Positions 10,086 to 19,036 of a DNA stretch of 64,000 bases are shown here, in pieces. The stretch is from assembly GCF_001043025.1 (NCBI RefSeq), contig NZ_JYLD01000002.1, positions 372,001 to 436,000 of the forward strand. Reading direction: 5' to 3'. The notes beneath the pieces are model-generated. The model did not search any database. It saw only the letters and a list, made by a program, of their open reading frames with translations, and was not told the origin of the DNA. The stretch is from Pseudomonas helleri (GTDB lineage: Bacteria; Pseudomonadota; Gammaproteobacteria; Pseudomonadales; Pseudomonadaceae). Made by a program: the position numbers and the translations under genes. Every line of letters starts with the position of its first letter. The stretch's first letter is position 1.

Positions 10086-10100
10086 TAACCGGCTGGTACA
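10086..10100 (+). promoter_or_regulatory. Putative shared operator upstream of aroQ
   Basis: TAACCGGCTGGTACA lies 66 nt before aroQ. The same 15-mer with one change (TAACCGGTTGGTACA) occurs on the minus strand in the quiC/MFS divergent gap at 14280-14294. Sharing between two promoters of one pathway makes it a good candidate operator for the TetR-type regulator encoded between them. Confidence 0.55.
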
Positions 10101-10165
10101 ATTTAAGCCAACCGCTTGAGCAGCGCTCAGGCGACCCTATAAAAACAAAGTAGAGTTGGCTTGCT

Positions 10166-10606
10166 ATGTCCCCTATCGTCCTGGTGCTTAACGGCCCCAA
10201 CCTGAACTTGCTTGGCACCCGCGAACCCGGTATTTACGGCCACGAAACGCTGGCAGACATTGCCAATTTGTGCGGCCAGACGGCCCGCGAAGAAGGCTTG
10301 AACGTTGAGTTTCGCCAAACCAACCACGAAGGCGAACTGCTCGACTGGATCCATGGCGCTCGCCAGCGCTGCGCCGCGATTGTGATCAACCCGGCCGCCT
10401 GGACCCACACCTCGGTGGCCATTCGCGATGCCTTGGTCGCCAGTGAACTGCCGGTGATCGAAGTGCACCTGTCCAACGTCCATACCCGCGAAGCCTTCCG
10501 CCATCACTCCTTCGTCTCGGGCATTGCCCAAGCCGTGTTGTGCGGGTTTGGCAGCAACGGTTATCGCTTGGCCTTGCAACACCTCAGCCGCCAACTGAAG
10601 GGCTAA
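10166..10606 (+). CDS. aroQ: Type II 3-dehydroquinate dehydratase
   Basis: A 146-residue type II dehydroquinase with family motifs [18 protein letters not shown] (catalytic tyrosine and lid arginine), [17 protein letters not shown] and [16 protein letters not shown]. It interconverts 3-dehydroquinate and 3-dehydroshikimate as a soluble dodecamer. It lies 4 nt before a shikimate/quinate dehydrogenase and close to quiC, so this copy probably serves quinate breakdown rather than aromatic amino-acid synthesis. Pseudomonas usually has additional aroQ copies for biosynthesis. Confidence 0.93.
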   Translation: MSPIVLVLNGPNLNLLGTREPGIYGHETLADIANLCGQTAREEGLNVEFRQTNHEGELLDWIHGARQRCAAIVINPAAWTHTSVAIRDALVASELPVIEVHLSNVHTREAFRHHSFVSGIAQAVLCGFGSNGYRLALQHLSRQLKG

Positions 10607-10610
10607 GCGC

Positions 10611-11501
10611 ATGTCGACCCACACACCCAAGTCAGTGCTGGCCGGGCTGATCGGCGCCGGTATCCAGGCCTCCCGCACACCGGCAATGCACGAGCGCGAA
10701 GGCGAGGCGCAAGGGCTGCGTTACGTGTACCAGTTGATCGATCTGGACGTGTTGCAGCTCGATAACAACGCCCTGCCCGACCTGCTGACCGCCGCTGAGC
10801 GTATGGGCTTCAGCGGCTTGAACATTACTTACCCGTGCAAGCAGGCGATTATGCCGTGGCTGGACGAGTTATCTGATCAAGCCCGCGGTATTGGAGCCGT
10901 AAACACGGTGATTTTCCGGGACGGCAAACGCATAGGGCACAACACCGACTGTTCGGGGTTTGCCGAAGGTTTTCGTCGCGGCTTGAGCGGCGTTGCCGTG
11001 CACCACGTGGTGCAAATGGGCGCGGGTGGCGCGGGCTCAGCGGTGGCCTACGCACTGCTCAGCGAAGGCGTACAACGGCTGGATATTTTTGACGTCGACC
11101 AAGCCCGCGCACAGAGCCTGGCAGACAACTTGAATCAGCACTTTGCCGGGTCGCGGGCCAAGGCCGGCACTGACCTTGAGGCCTCGCTGAGCAGGGCCAA
11201 CGGGCTGGTCAACACCACGCCCATGGGCATGGCCAAGCTGCCGGGCATGCCCGTTCCCGCACAGTGGCTGCGCTCAGAGTTGTGGGTGGCCGAGATTGTG
11301 TACTTCCCGCTGCAAACCGAGTTGCTGCGCCATGCCCGCGCGCTGGGTTGCCGCACGCTGGATGGCGGCAACATGGCAGTGTTCCAGGCGGTCAAGGCGT
11401 TTGAACTGATCAGCGGCGCCAGCGCTGACGCCTCACGCCTGCTCGCGCATTTTCAGGAAATGAACAGCCAGGAAATGAATGGCCAGGAAATGAACGGCTA
11501 A
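10611..11501 (+). CDS. Shikimate/quinate dehydrogenase (AroE family, probably NAD-dependent)
   Basis: A 296-residue AroE-family enzyme. The substrate-site motifs NITYPCKQ and GHNTDCSGF and the dinucleotide fold GAGGAGSAVAYALL are present. After the second strand it reads IFDVD, with an acidic residue where NADP-using biosynthetic AroE has arginine, pointing to NAD+ and a catabolic role as in YdiB/QuiA-like enzymes. The start lies 4 nt after aroQ. The C-terminus ends in three tandem QEMN(S/G) repeats that the family lacks. It would oxidise shikimate or quinate to the 3-dehydro forms used by AroQ and QuiC. Confidence 0.88.
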   Translation: MSTHTPKSVLAGLIGAGIQASRTPAMHEREGEAQGLRYVYQLIDLDVLQLDNNALPDLLTAAERMGFSGLNITYPCKQAIMPWLDELSDQARGIGAVNTVIFRDGKRIGHNTDCSGFAEGFRRGLSGVAVHHVVQMGAGGAGSAVAYALLSEGVQRLDIFDVDQARAQSLADNLNQHFAGSRAKAGTDLEASLSRANGLVNTTPMGMAKLPGMPVPAQWLRSELWVAEIVYFPLQTELLRHARALGCRTLDGGNMAVFQAVKAFELISGASADASRLLAHFQEMNSQEMNGQEMNG

Positions 11502-11514
11502 GGCGTGGTCTCAC

Positions 11515-12192
11515 TCATACCTGTAAATAACGCAGCACCGAGTCGCAGATCATCTCGCGCTGACGCTGTTTAACCTGCGGGTCGGACAAGTCGATCTGAA
11601 AAATCTCACCGACTGTGTAGCGGTTGGACACGCGGTAAAAACAGAACGAACTGACCAGCAGGTGCACGTCCAACGGATTTAAACCGGGGCGGAACACCTG
11701 CTGCTCAACGCCTCGGCGCAGGATCTCTTCGAGGGCATGAACAATCGTGTCGTTCATGGCCTTGATGCCTTCCGAACGCTTGATGTACTCGCCCTTGTGG
11801 ATATTTTCAACGCTGACCATGCGCACGAAATCGGCGTTCAGGTCGTGGTGATCAAAGGTGAACTCAACCAGCTTTTTAATCGCCTGCCGGGGTTCCATTT
11901 CATCCAGATGCAGCAGGTTTTCGGTGCTGCGGATCTCGCCGTAGAGCTTCTCCAGCACTTCGACGTAGAGCTGCTCTTTGCTGGTGAAGTAGTAATAGAT
12001 CATGCGTTTGGACGTGCGGGTACGCTCCGCGATGGCATCCACGCGTGCGCCCGCCAGCCCTTGTTCGACGAACTCGGCCAGGGCTTCCTGAAGGATGTTT
12101 TCGCGGGTCTTTTCCGGGTTGTTTTTCCGGCTCTTGCGCGGTTCGACTGCGGGCGCCGTGGCGTCGGTGTCGACTTCTGTTATCTGGGTCAT
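11515..12192 (-). CDS. TetR-family regulator of the quinate/shikimate genes
   Basis: A 225-residue TetR-type repressor. An acidic, disordered N-terminus (1-28) is followed by a helix-turn-helix (about 30-75, ILQEALAEFVEQGLAGARV, RTSKRMIYYYFTSKEQLY) and an all-helical ligand domain. It is convergent with the dehydrogenase gene (14-nt gap) and 87 nt downstream of quiC on the same strand, so it probably belongs to the quiC transcript. The likely operators are the shared 15-bp motifs at 10086 and 14280. The ligand is unknown; shikimate, quinate or 3-dehydroshikimate are obvious candidates. Confidence 0.85.
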   Translation of the reverse strand: MTQITEVDTDATAPAVEPRKSRKNNPEKTRENILQEALAEFVEQGLAGARVDAIAERTRTSKRMIYYYFTSKEQLYVEVLEKLYGEIRSTENLLHLDEMEPRQAIKKLVEFTFDHHDLNADFVRMVSVENIHKGEYIKRSEGIKAMNDTIVHALEEILRRGVEQQVFRPGLNPLDVHLLVSSFCFYRVSNRYTVGEIFQIDLSDPQVKQRQREMICDSVLRYLQV

Positions 12193-12279
12193 TACAGGCT
12201 CACGGCCATCGGAAGATGGCCGCGATTATGGCCCGAGTAGTTCATCGAAGGAAGTCGACAAACGTATTCGCGTGGCGCC

Positions 12280-14190
12280 CTACAGCTTGGCCTGACGCAC
12301 CGCCCCGGTGCGCGACTTGGCCATCGCCGCCAAACGTACCGCCACGTTGGCCGCACCATAGCCGGCATAGCCGTTTTTGCGCTGCAACAACTCAAAGAAG
12401 AAGCGCCCGGCAAACGGCTCGGTGTACACATGAAACAGCTCACCGCCCTGAGCGTCGCGGTCATACAAGACGTTGAAGTAGGCCAGTTCGCTCAAAAACT
12501 CATCGTCAAAATCAAAGCGCGCCGCCAGGTCGTCGTAGTAGTTCAACGGGATATCCAGCAGCGGTACGCCTGCGGCTTTGGCGCGGCTGACTTCAGCAAA
12601 CAGGTCGTCGCACTCAAACGCAATGTGATGCACACCGGAGCCGCGATAACTCGACAACGCATGTGAGATGGCGGTGTTTTTGTTCTCGGAAATGTTCAGC
12701 GGCAAACGAATCGTGCTGCAACGGCTACGCAATGCGCGGCTTTTGACCAACCCGTACGGGTCGGGCAACACCACTTCGTCATCCGCTTCAAAGTCCAGCA
12801 GGCTCTTGTAGAACAGCACCCAGCTGTCGAGGCTGTCGGCTGGCAGCGCCATGGCCATGTGGTCAATGCGCTTGAGCCCGCCTTGCCCGGTGTGGGCGGT
12901 CGCAAGGTTGAAGTCCGATTCGTACAACGGGTTACCCGCTTCGTCCTGATCGACCAGATAAATCAGGCTGCCATCCGGCGCACGAACCGCCGCCAGTTCC
13001 AGCTCATTGGGGCCGACCAGGCCTCGATAGGGCTGGCCTTTATAGGCCACGGCACGGGCCAGCGCGCTGGCGCTGTCTTGCACGCGAATGGCGGTGGCGC
13101 ACAGCGACGGGCCGTGCGCCTCAAAAAAGTTATGCCCAAACGAATAAGGCTCGGCGTTGAGCACCAGGTTGATATCGCCCTGACGCAGCAAGCTGACATT
13201 TTTGGAGCGGTGCTGACCGGCCTTGCTGAAGCCCAATCGCTCAAGCCAGTGGGTCAGTTGCGCGCCCTGATTGTCATCGACGGCGAACTCCAGAAACTCG
13301 ATACCCTTGTAGTCACTGGCCTTGGGCGGCGCGAACAACGGCTCAAGGCTGGCGGCAGGCGCGGCCTCCTGGTCCAGCCGCTCGCGGGTTTTCTCTTCGA
13401 GGTACAGCAATGAACGCAGGCCATCTGCCGCATTGGCGCGGGAAGGCGCTGCGCGGAAGCCGTCATTAAAGATCTCCAGCGACAAAGGCCCGGTGTAGCC
13501 GCTCTGAATGATCGGCGCCAGAAAGCCCGGCAAGTCGAACTCGCCCTGCCCCGGGAAGCAACGGAAGTGGCGGCTCCACTCCAGCACGTCCATCGCCAAA
13601 ATGGGCGCGTCGGCCATTTGCACAAAGAAGATCTTGTCGCCGGGAATCTGCGCAATGCCGCTCGGGTCGCCTTTGAGCGACAAGGTGTGGAAGCTGTCGA
13701 GCAGCACGCCAAGGCTCGGATGGTCGATCTCGCGCACCAGGTCCCAGACCTGTTGCCAGGTGTTGACGTGCCGCCCCCAGGCCAGGGCTTCGTAGCCGAT
13801 GCGCAGGTTCCGCGCCCCGGCGCGCTCGGCCAGCAGGCTCAAGTCGTCCAGCAGGATTTGCCGGTCACCCACCGAGTCGGCGGCGGCATTGCTGCACACC
13901 AATACCAGGTCGGTACCGAGTTCCTGCATCAAGTCGAATTTGCGCTCGGCGCGGTCGAGGTTGCGCGCCAGACGGTCGCGGCGGCAGCCTTCAAAGTCAC
14001 GGAACGGTTGGAACAGGCTGATTTCCAGGCCGAGGTCTGCGCAGATCTGGCGCACTTCGCGAGGGCTGCCGTCGTAGTACAGCAGGTCATTTTCAAAGAT
14101 CTCAACCCCGTCAAAACCCGCTGCGGCAATGGCGTCGAGCTTTTCCGGCAAGGTGCCGCTCAAGGAAACAGTGGCGATTGAACGCTTCAT
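12280..14190 (-). CDS. quiC: 3-dehydroshikimate dehydratase, two-domain QuiC type
   Basis: A 636-residue hybrid protein. Residues 1 to about 275 form a xylose-isomerase-like TIM barrel (AP-endonuclease 2 superfamily) that dehydrates 3-dehydroshikimate to protocatechuate with a divalent metal. Residues about 290-620 resemble 4-hydroxyphenylpyruvate dioxygenase (VOC fold), with likely metal ligands in RIDHMAM, GVHHIAFECDD and FFELLQRKNGY. This architecture matches QuiC1 of P. putida, where the VOC half is not needed for dehydration. Automatic pipelines often call it a sugar isomerase/HPPD. It is divergent from the MFS importer. Confidence 0.92.
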   Translation of the reverse strand: MKRSIATVSLSGTLPEKLDAIAAAGFDGVEIFENDLLYYDGSPREVRQICADLGLEISLFQPFRDFEGCRRDRLARNLDRAERKFDLMQELGTDLVLVCSNAAADSVGDRQILLDDLSLLAERAGARNLRIGYEALAWGRHVNTWQQVWDLVREIDHPSLGVLLDSFHTLSLKGDPSGIAQIPGDKIFFVQMADAPILAMDVLEWSRHFRCFPGQGEFDLPGFLAPIIQSGYTGPLSLEIFNDGFRAAPSRANAADGLRSLLYLEEKTRERLDQEAAPAASLEPLFAPPKASDYKGIEFLEFAVDDNQGAQLTHWLERLGFSKAGQHRSKNVSLLRQGDINLVLNAEPYSFGHNFFEAHGPSLCATAIRVQDSASALARAVAYKGQPYRGLVGPNELELAAVRAPDGSLIYLVDQDEAGNPLYESDFNLATAHTGQGGLKRIDHMAMALPADSLDSWVLFYKSLLDFEADDEVVLPDPYGLVKSRALRSRCSTIRLPLNISENKNTAISHALSSYRGSGVHHIAFECDDLFAEVSRAKAAGVPLLDIPLNYYDDLAARFDFDDEFLSELAYFNVLYDRDAQGGELFHVYTEPFAGRFFFELLQRKNGYAGYGAANVAVRLAAMAKSRTGAVRQAKL

Positions 14191-14518
14191 TTAACACTCC
14201 CATGATTGCCACCGCCTGCAACCGACGGCATTTCTAATAGCCTGATTATTAAGGGCACCCTATCATTGAGCAACCAGTCTGTACCAACCGGTTAGTTTTG
14301 CGTGCGATTATCGAACACTATGCCCTTTGTTGAATTGACGACTTTTTGTCCAATCGCCACCATCCAACCCGTACCTTTTGCAATAAATGCTGCACAACAC
14401 CACATAACAATTCCAAAAAAAACGGGTAACCACTCATGCTTGCTCTTATTGATATGACGCTCTGCTTTGCTCTGCCGCCGGCGTGGTACCCGACCTTTCA
14501 ACGGACGGGTAAATAGCC
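14191..14518. other. quiC / MFS divergent promoter region
   Basis: These 328 nt hold no convincing gene. They contain the shared 15-bp motif at 14280-14294, within which AACCGGTT is a perfect 8-bp palindrome; a half-site-like AACCAG lies just upstream. Both divergent genes must start transcription here. Confidence 0.6.
14280..14294 (-). promoter_or_regulatory. Putative shared operator between quiC and the MFS gene
   Basis: The minus strand reads TAACCGGTTGGTACA, 14 of 15 identical to the site before aroQ. It lies about 90 nt upstream of quiC and 225 nt upstream of the transporter gene. The AACCGGTT palindrome suits a TetR-type dimer. Confidence 0.55.
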
Positions 14519-15850
14519 ATGACCCCTTCTCAATCGACACACGTCAACTCTGCCCAAAGCACCCCGCACGCCGGTATTGGCGACAAGATCCGCGGCGCCA
14601 TGGCCATTGGTAAAACCCGCTGGGGCATGCTCGCCCTGGTGTTTTTCGCGACCACGCTGAACTACATCGACCGCGCCGCACTGGGCGTGATGCAACCGAT
14701 TCTGGCCAAGGAAATGAGCTGGACGGCGATGGACTACGCCAACATCAACTTCTGGTTTCAGGTGGGCTACGCCATTGGCTTCGTCCTGCAAGGTCGCCTG
14801 ATCGACCGGATCGGGGTCAAACGCGTGTTCTTCTGCGCCGTGTTGCTGTGGAGCCTGGCGACCGGCGCCCACGGCCTGGCCACCTCGGCCGTCGGCTTTA
14901 TGATGTGCCGCTTTATTCTCGGCCTGACCGAAGCCGCCAACTACCCTGCCTGCGTGAAAACCACGCGCCTGTGGTTCCCCGCCGGTGAGCGCGCAGTGGC
15001 CAGCGGTATCTTCAACGCCGGGACCAACGTCGGCGCCATGTTCACCCCGATGCTGTTGCCTCTGGTGCTGCATGTGTGGGGCTGGCAAGCCGCGTTTCTG
15101 TGCATGGCGGCGTTGGGCGGTATCTGGCTGATCTTCTGGGGGCTGAAGTACTACAACCCTGAAGAGCACCCAACGGTGAGCAAACAGGAACTGGACTACA
15201 TCCAGAGCGAAAAAGAACCGGAGCAACAGAAAGTCAGTTTCGGCACGATCCTGAAAATGCGCGGGACTTGGGCCTTTGCGTTGTCTTACTCGCTGACCGC
15301 ACCGGTGTTCTGGTTCTACCTGTACTGGCTGCCGCCGTTCTTGAACCAGCAATACAACCTGGGCATCAACGTCACGCAGATGGGCATCCCGTTGATCATC
15401 ATCTACATCACGGCCGACTTCGGCAGCGTCGGTGGCGGGATTTTGTCTTCGATGCTGATCAGTCGCGGCATGGCGGCGGTCAAGGCACGGCTGGTGTCGA
15501 TGTTCCTGTGTGCGATATGCATCATCGGCGTGGTCATGGCCGCTGGCTCCAGCCAACTGTGGGTTGCCGTGGGCGCCATCGCATTGGCCCTGGGCGCGCA
15601 CCAGGCCTGGACCGCCAACGTGTGGAGCATGGTGATGGACTACACGCCTAAACACATGATGGGCACGGTGTTCGGCTTTGGCGGCATGTGCGCGGCCATC
15701 GGCGGCATGTTCATGACGCAAATCGTGGGTTATGTACTGACTGTCACCAACAACAACTACACCGTGTTGTTCACCATGATTCCGGCGATGTACTTCATTG
15801 CGCTGACGTGGATGTACTTCATGGCCCCGCGAAAAATCCCGCAGGTTTGA
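14519..15850 (+). CDS. MFS importer, probably for shikimate/quinate-type hydroaromatic acids
   Basis: A 443-residue major facilitator protein with 12 predicted helices, of the anion:cation symporter (ACS) type. The early motif LNYIDRAALGVMQPIL and the loop after helix 2 (GRLIDRIGVKRVF) are standard for carboxylate/sugar-acid importers such as glucarate and galactonate permeases. Its divergent pairing with quiC and a shared candidate operator argue that it imports quinate, shikimate or 3-dehydroshikimate. Substrate is inferred. A strong intrinsic terminator follows. Confidence 0.85.
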   Translation: MTPSQSTHVNSAQSTPHAGIGDKIRGAMAIGKTRWGMLALVFFATTLNYIDRAALGVMQPILAKEMSWTAMDYANINFWFQVGYAIGFVLQGRLIDRIGVKRVFFCAVLLWSLATGAHGLATSAVGFMMCRFILGLTEAANYPACVKTTRLWFPAGERAVASGIFNAGTNVGAMFTPMLLPLVLHVWGWQAAFLCMAALGGIWLIFWGLKYYNPEEHPTVSKQELDYIQSEKEPEQQKVSFGTILKMRGTWAFALSYSLTAPVFWFYLYWLPPFLNQQYNLGINVTQMGIPLIIIYITADFGSVGGGILSSMLISRGMAAVKARLVSMFLCAICIIGVVMAAGSSQLWVAVGAIALALGAHQAWTANVWSMVMDYTPKHMMGTVFGFGGMCAAIGGMFMTQIVGYVLTVTNNNYTVLFTMIPAMYFIALTWMYFMAPRKIPQV

Positions 15851-15873
15851 GTTCGATCCGAAGCGTTCAAACA

Positions 15874-15904
15874 GCCCTTCTCCTTCGGGAGAGGGGTTTT
15901 TTTT
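15874..15904 (+). terminator. Intrinsic terminator after the MFS gene
   Basis: A GC-rich hairpin (CCCTTCTCC-TTCG-GGAGAGGGG) is followed by eight T residues, 24 nt after the MFS stop codon. Confidence 0.85.
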
Positions 15905-15911
15905 CAGGTCA

Positions 15912-16072
15912 AAAGATCGCGAGGCAAGCTCGCTCCTACAGCAATGCTGTTCACTTAAGAGCAACACGACTCAAGTGGGAGCGGGCTTGCTCGCGATGGT
16001 CTTCAGAGCGCCTCATTTAACAGGCCACTACGCATCATCGTTAACGACCATCGTGAGCAAGCCCGCTCCCAC
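15912..16072. repeat. REP cluster with both REP families
   Basis: Three REP units lie between the MFS and EamA genes: one of the GAGCTTGCCTCGCGATC family (15912-15939) and an inverted pair of the GTGGGAGCGGGCTTGC family (15975-15997 and 16050-16072). The 52-nt spacer of the pair is longer than usual. Confidence 0.8.
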
Positions 16073-16094
16073 AGAGGCAGAAATGTGTTGAGGG

Positions 16095-16982
16095 TTAAAC
16101 CGCCCTTTTCTTGCGCTGTTGCCAAGCCGCCGCCAACCCGCTGATGCAGACAATCGCGATGCCAATCCGTGAGGTCAGGTCCGGCGTGTGGTTGAACAGC
16201 AGCCAGCCCAGCAACCCGGAAAACACAATCTGACAGTAACTGAAAGGCGCCAGCAATGCCGGGGCGGCGAGGCGGAACGACTGCGTCAGGAGCAAATGCG
16301 CAGTCATGCCCAACGAACCAAGCGCGAGCATTTCCAGGCCATGCACCAGGGTCGGCGTCTGCCAAAAGAACGGCACCAGCGCACTCAGCACCAGCGCGTT
16401 AAACAACCCGGCAAAAAAGTTACTGGTGGTCGGTGTGTCGTACAGGCTGAGTTTGCGCGTGAGGATCTGGTAGCAACTGAAACACAGCGCTGCCGACATC
16501 GGCAGTAGCACCGCCGGGGTGAACAAGTCGCCCCCCGGATGGATGATCACCACCACGCCGATAAACCCGCAGCTCACTGCAATCCATTGCCCCCGGGTGA
16601 CTTTTTCGCCCAGCAACGGCCCGGACAGGGCCGCCACCAATAACGGCGCCAAAAAGTTAACCGCGGTGTTTTCCGCCAACGGGATGTACAGCAGCCCAAA
16701 GGTGAAGAACAGCCCGGAGCCCAGCAAGCAGATCGCCCGGTACACCTGCAGCAACGGGCGCTTGCTGCGCAGCACCCGTAGCCCCGACTGCGGCAAGAAG
16801 TAACTGGCCATCAGCAAGGTGTGCACCATATAGCGCGCCCACACCACCATCACTACGGGGTACAAACCGCTCAAGTACTTGGAGAGCGCGTCGTGACTGG
16901 AGAACAACGCCGTCGCGATCACGATCAGCAGAATGCCCTTGAGTGGCTGGTTAACGCCTGAGAGTGGCGTAGGCAATGTCAT
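16095..16982 (-). CDS. EamA/DMT-family transporter
   Basis: A 295-residue drug/metabolite transporter with ten predicted helices in two EamA halves (about 12-140 and 150-285) and a basic tail (QQRKKRAV). The ATG at 16982 (MTLPTPLSG) has GAGG eight nt upstream and is preferred to the TTG at 16994. It is on the same strand as, and 64 nt after, the isomerase and Gfo/Idh genes, so it may be the last gene of that transcript and move the pathway's substrate or product. Substrate unknown. Confidence 0.8.
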   Translation of the reverse strand: MTLPTPLSGVNQPLKGILLIVIATALFSSHDALSKYLSGLYPVVMVVWARYMVHTLLMASYFLPQSGLRVLRSKRPLLQVYRAICLLGSGLFFTFGLLYIPLAENTAVNFLAPLLVAALSGPLLGEKVTRGQWIAVSCGFIGVVVIIHPGGDLFTPAVLLPMSAALCFSCYQILTRKLSLYDTPTTSNFFAGLFNALVLSALVPFFWQTPTLVHGLEMLALGSLGMTAHLLLTQSFRLAAPALLAPFSYCQIVFSGLLGWLLFNHTPDLTSRIGIAIVCISGLAAAWQQRKKRAV

Positions 16983-17046
16983 CGAACACCTCAATGTGGA
17001 GCAATGGACTCACAGCACTCAGCCACCCGCATCCGGGCGCTACGCA

Positions 17047-17862
17047 CTACAGCTGTTGCAAAAGCACCCGGGTTTTATCAATCGCCCATTGCGCCCGTTG
17101 TTCGGCGCTGACGCCTTGTGCCTGAAGTTCTACGCAGGGAATTTCAAGACTCAGCGGTATGTCTTTGGGCAGTAATCTCAGCAAGCCGAGCAAATCGCAG
17201 TCACCGTCGCCAGGAAAACGCCGCTCATTACGCGCCTGGCGCAAAATTTCCTGCATGTCATCGGGCGTTGGCCCCGCCACGTCGCACAACTGCATATAGC
17301 GCATGCGCGACGGCTCTACCCGGCTCAGGTCTTCAAGGCTTGAGCCAGAGCGGTTGAAATGGAAGGCATCGACCAATACGCAGCCATTGACGCGGCCCGC
17401 CTGCTCAACCACCCGCACCGCCTGCTGCAGGTTCTTGGCATCGGTCCACGGCATGAACTCAAGATGAGGATAGATCCCGTAAGGGCGACTCAAGTCACAC
17501 AATTGCGCAAAGTTATCGGTCATGCGTTGTTCATCGGGGTCATTGCCGGCGACCAGCAACTCGGTGGCGCCGAATTCAGCGCCCACAGACAGGATCTTGT
17601 CGAAATCTGACACGCAGGTCTGCGGCTTCAAGCGAAGAATCTCGATATCGAGCACTTTGATGCCGGTGTCGTGCAGGCGCTTGAGGGTTTGCCTGCGTAA
17701 AGCCGGGTCATTGACCAGCGGGAAGTGATACTCCTCTGGCGTGGCAGGTTCGAGGCGCAGACCGACATGGCTGTAGCCGGTGCGGGCGGCAATGTCGATC
17801 ATGTCGACCGGCGAGACTTCCAGCACGGTCAGGGCAGCAAGGGACAAAGGACGAGAATTCAT
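17047..17862 (-). CDS. TIM-barrel sugar-phosphate isomerase/epimerase-like protein
   Basis: A 271-residue AP-endonuclease 2/xylose-isomerase-like barrel. It carries the early VDMIDIAARTGYSHVGLR, the metal-site region LLVAGNDPDEQ and HLEFMPW (conserved glutamate), VLVDAFHFNRSGSS (Asp/His) and LSLEIPC (late glutamate). Enzymes of this fold isomerise or dehydrate keto-sugars and cyclitols, including inosose and dehydroshikimate. It lies 11 nt after the Gfo/Idh gene, a pairing typical of polyol and cyclitol breakdown. Specific substrate not recognisable. Confidence 0.75.
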   Translation of the reverse strand: MNSRPLSLAALTVLEVSPVDMIDIAARTGYSHVGLRLEPATPEEYHFPLVNDPALRRQTLKRLHDTGIKVLDIEILRLKPQTCVSDFDKILSVGAEFGATELLVAGNDPDEQRMTDNFAQLCDLSRPYGIYPHLEFMPWTDAKNLQQAVRVVEQAGRVNGCVLVDAFHFNRSGSSLEDLSRVEPSRMRYMQLCDVAGPTPDDMQEILRQARNERRFPGDGDCDLLGLLRLLPKDIPLSLEIPCVELQAQGVSAEQRAQWAIDKTRVLLQQL

Positions 17863-17873
17863 AGTGGGCTCTT

Positions 17874-18929
17874 TCAGGCGTCGATAGGGGCTGGGGCGCA
17901 GGCCCGGCCAGTGGCAGCGGCTTCACGAATGGCTTCAATCAGCGCCAGGGTGCGGGCGGCATCCGCCGCACTCACCAACGGCGCAACCTCGCGTCGAATC
18001 ACCCGAACAAAATGTTCCAGTTGCAAACGCAGGGCTTCATCGGGCTTGAAGGCTTCTTGCTCGACCAGCAACGGCTGGTGCCAGCCCGCGCCGTCCTCGG
18101 CGTAATGCCAGCGTTTGAGCTGCGGAATGCTCAACGCCCCGCCGGTGCCTGCCAGCAAATAGCAGGGTTGATCGCTCTGGCGCGGATACACCGGGTTTTC
18201 ACCCGAGTCCAGTTCCCAGCTCCAGGGTGCGGCCACGGCATCAGAGCCGGTCAACGTACCGAGAGCACCGTTTTCAAATTGCAGCAAGACCGCCGCACAG
18301 TCCTCATTGCCATAGCCGCGCACGGCATTGCTGGTGATGGCCTGCACCTGTCGCACTTCGCCACACAAATGGCGCAGCAGATCCAGGTCGTGGATCAGGT
18401 TGGTCAGCAGCATCCCCGCACCGGCCTCACGCCGCCACGGGATATCGAAATAGCTCTCGGGCTTTTGCAGTTGCCACAACGCGGTCACCGTACTCAAACG
18501 CCCCAGCGCCCCGCTATGCACCAGCTCATACGCCCGCACAATCAGCGGGTTGTGGCGCCGATGATGGCCCACCAACACCGGCACGCCGCTGTCCCGCGAC
18601 GCCGCCACCAGCGTACGCACTTCTGCCAGATCCACGCCTACGGGTTTCTCCAGCAGCACCGGCACACCCGCTGCCAGGCAGGTCAGCGCCGTGCTCACGT
18701 GTAAGGTGTTGGGGTTTGCGATGATCACGCCATCGGGCTTTGCAGCCGCCAACATCTGCGCCGTGTCAGCAAACCATTCGACCCCGCATTGCGCCGCAAA
18801 CCCGGCCGACTGCGGCGCAGGGTCTGCGACCGCGCAGAGCACAGCGCTGTCGAGGCCTTTTAGATGATGAAGGTGCTGGCGGCCCATGATGCCGGCGCCC
18901 ACCAAAGCGATACGCATTGGAGCGTTCAA
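17874..18929 (-). CDS. Gfo/Idh/MocA-family NAD(P)-dependent dehydrogenase
   Basis: A 351-residue oxidoreductase with an N-terminal Rossmann fold (IALVGAGIMGRQHLHHL), the EKP catalytic-lysine motif (VPVLLEKPVGVDL) and a C-terminal alpha/beta domain with LTNLIHDLDLLRHLCGE. The family oxidises or epimerises sugars and inositols. The start is probably TTG at 18929, with AAGAGGA eight nt upstream; the ATG at 18917 (MRIALVGAG) has no ribosome site. First gene of a putative three-gene operon. A candidate IclR-type site lies about 50 nt upstream. Confidence 0.8.
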   Translation of the reverse strand: MNAPMRIALVGAGIMGRQHLHHLKGLDSAVLCAVADPAPQSAGFAAQCGVEWFADTAQMLAAAKPDGVIIANPNTLHVSTALTCLAAGVPVLLEKPVGVDLAEVRTLVAASRDSGVPVLVGHHRRHNPLIVRAYELVHSGALGRLSTVTALWQLQKPESYFDIPWRREAGAGMLLTNLIHDLDLLRHLCGEVRQVQAITSNAVRGYGNEDCAAVLLQFENGALGTLTGSDAVAAPWSWELDSGENPVYPRQSDQPCYLLAGTGGALSIPQLKRWHYAEDGAGWHQPLLVEQEAFKPDEALRLQLEHFVRVIRREVAPLVSAADAARTLALIEAIREAAATGRACAPAPIDA

Positions 18930-18980
18930 AATGCTGATCCTCTTGTAAGAATTATGGAATCACAGAATTCCGATTAATTT

Positions 18981-18993
18981 AGAATCTGGTTCC
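18981..18993. promoter_or_regulatory. Candidate second IclR operator
   Basis: AGAA-TCTGG-TTCC keeps the 5-nt spacing and seven of the eight half-site bases of the palindrome GGAA-N5-TTCC found before the flavin dehydrogenase (19924-19944). It lies about 50 nt upstream of the Gfo/Idh gene. A nearby GGAAT-N6-ATTCC (18956-18971) is another, differently spaced palindrome. Confidence 0.4.
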
Positions 18994-19036
18994 ACTTTCT
19001 TGCAAGATAAATTAACCACTCCGTTCAATTTAGCCG

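Noticed and set aside
14498..15967. A 489-codon minus-strand frame opposite the MFS gene
   Set aside because: Histidine- and arginine-rich antisense shadow of a well-defined transporter gene; no family resemblance.
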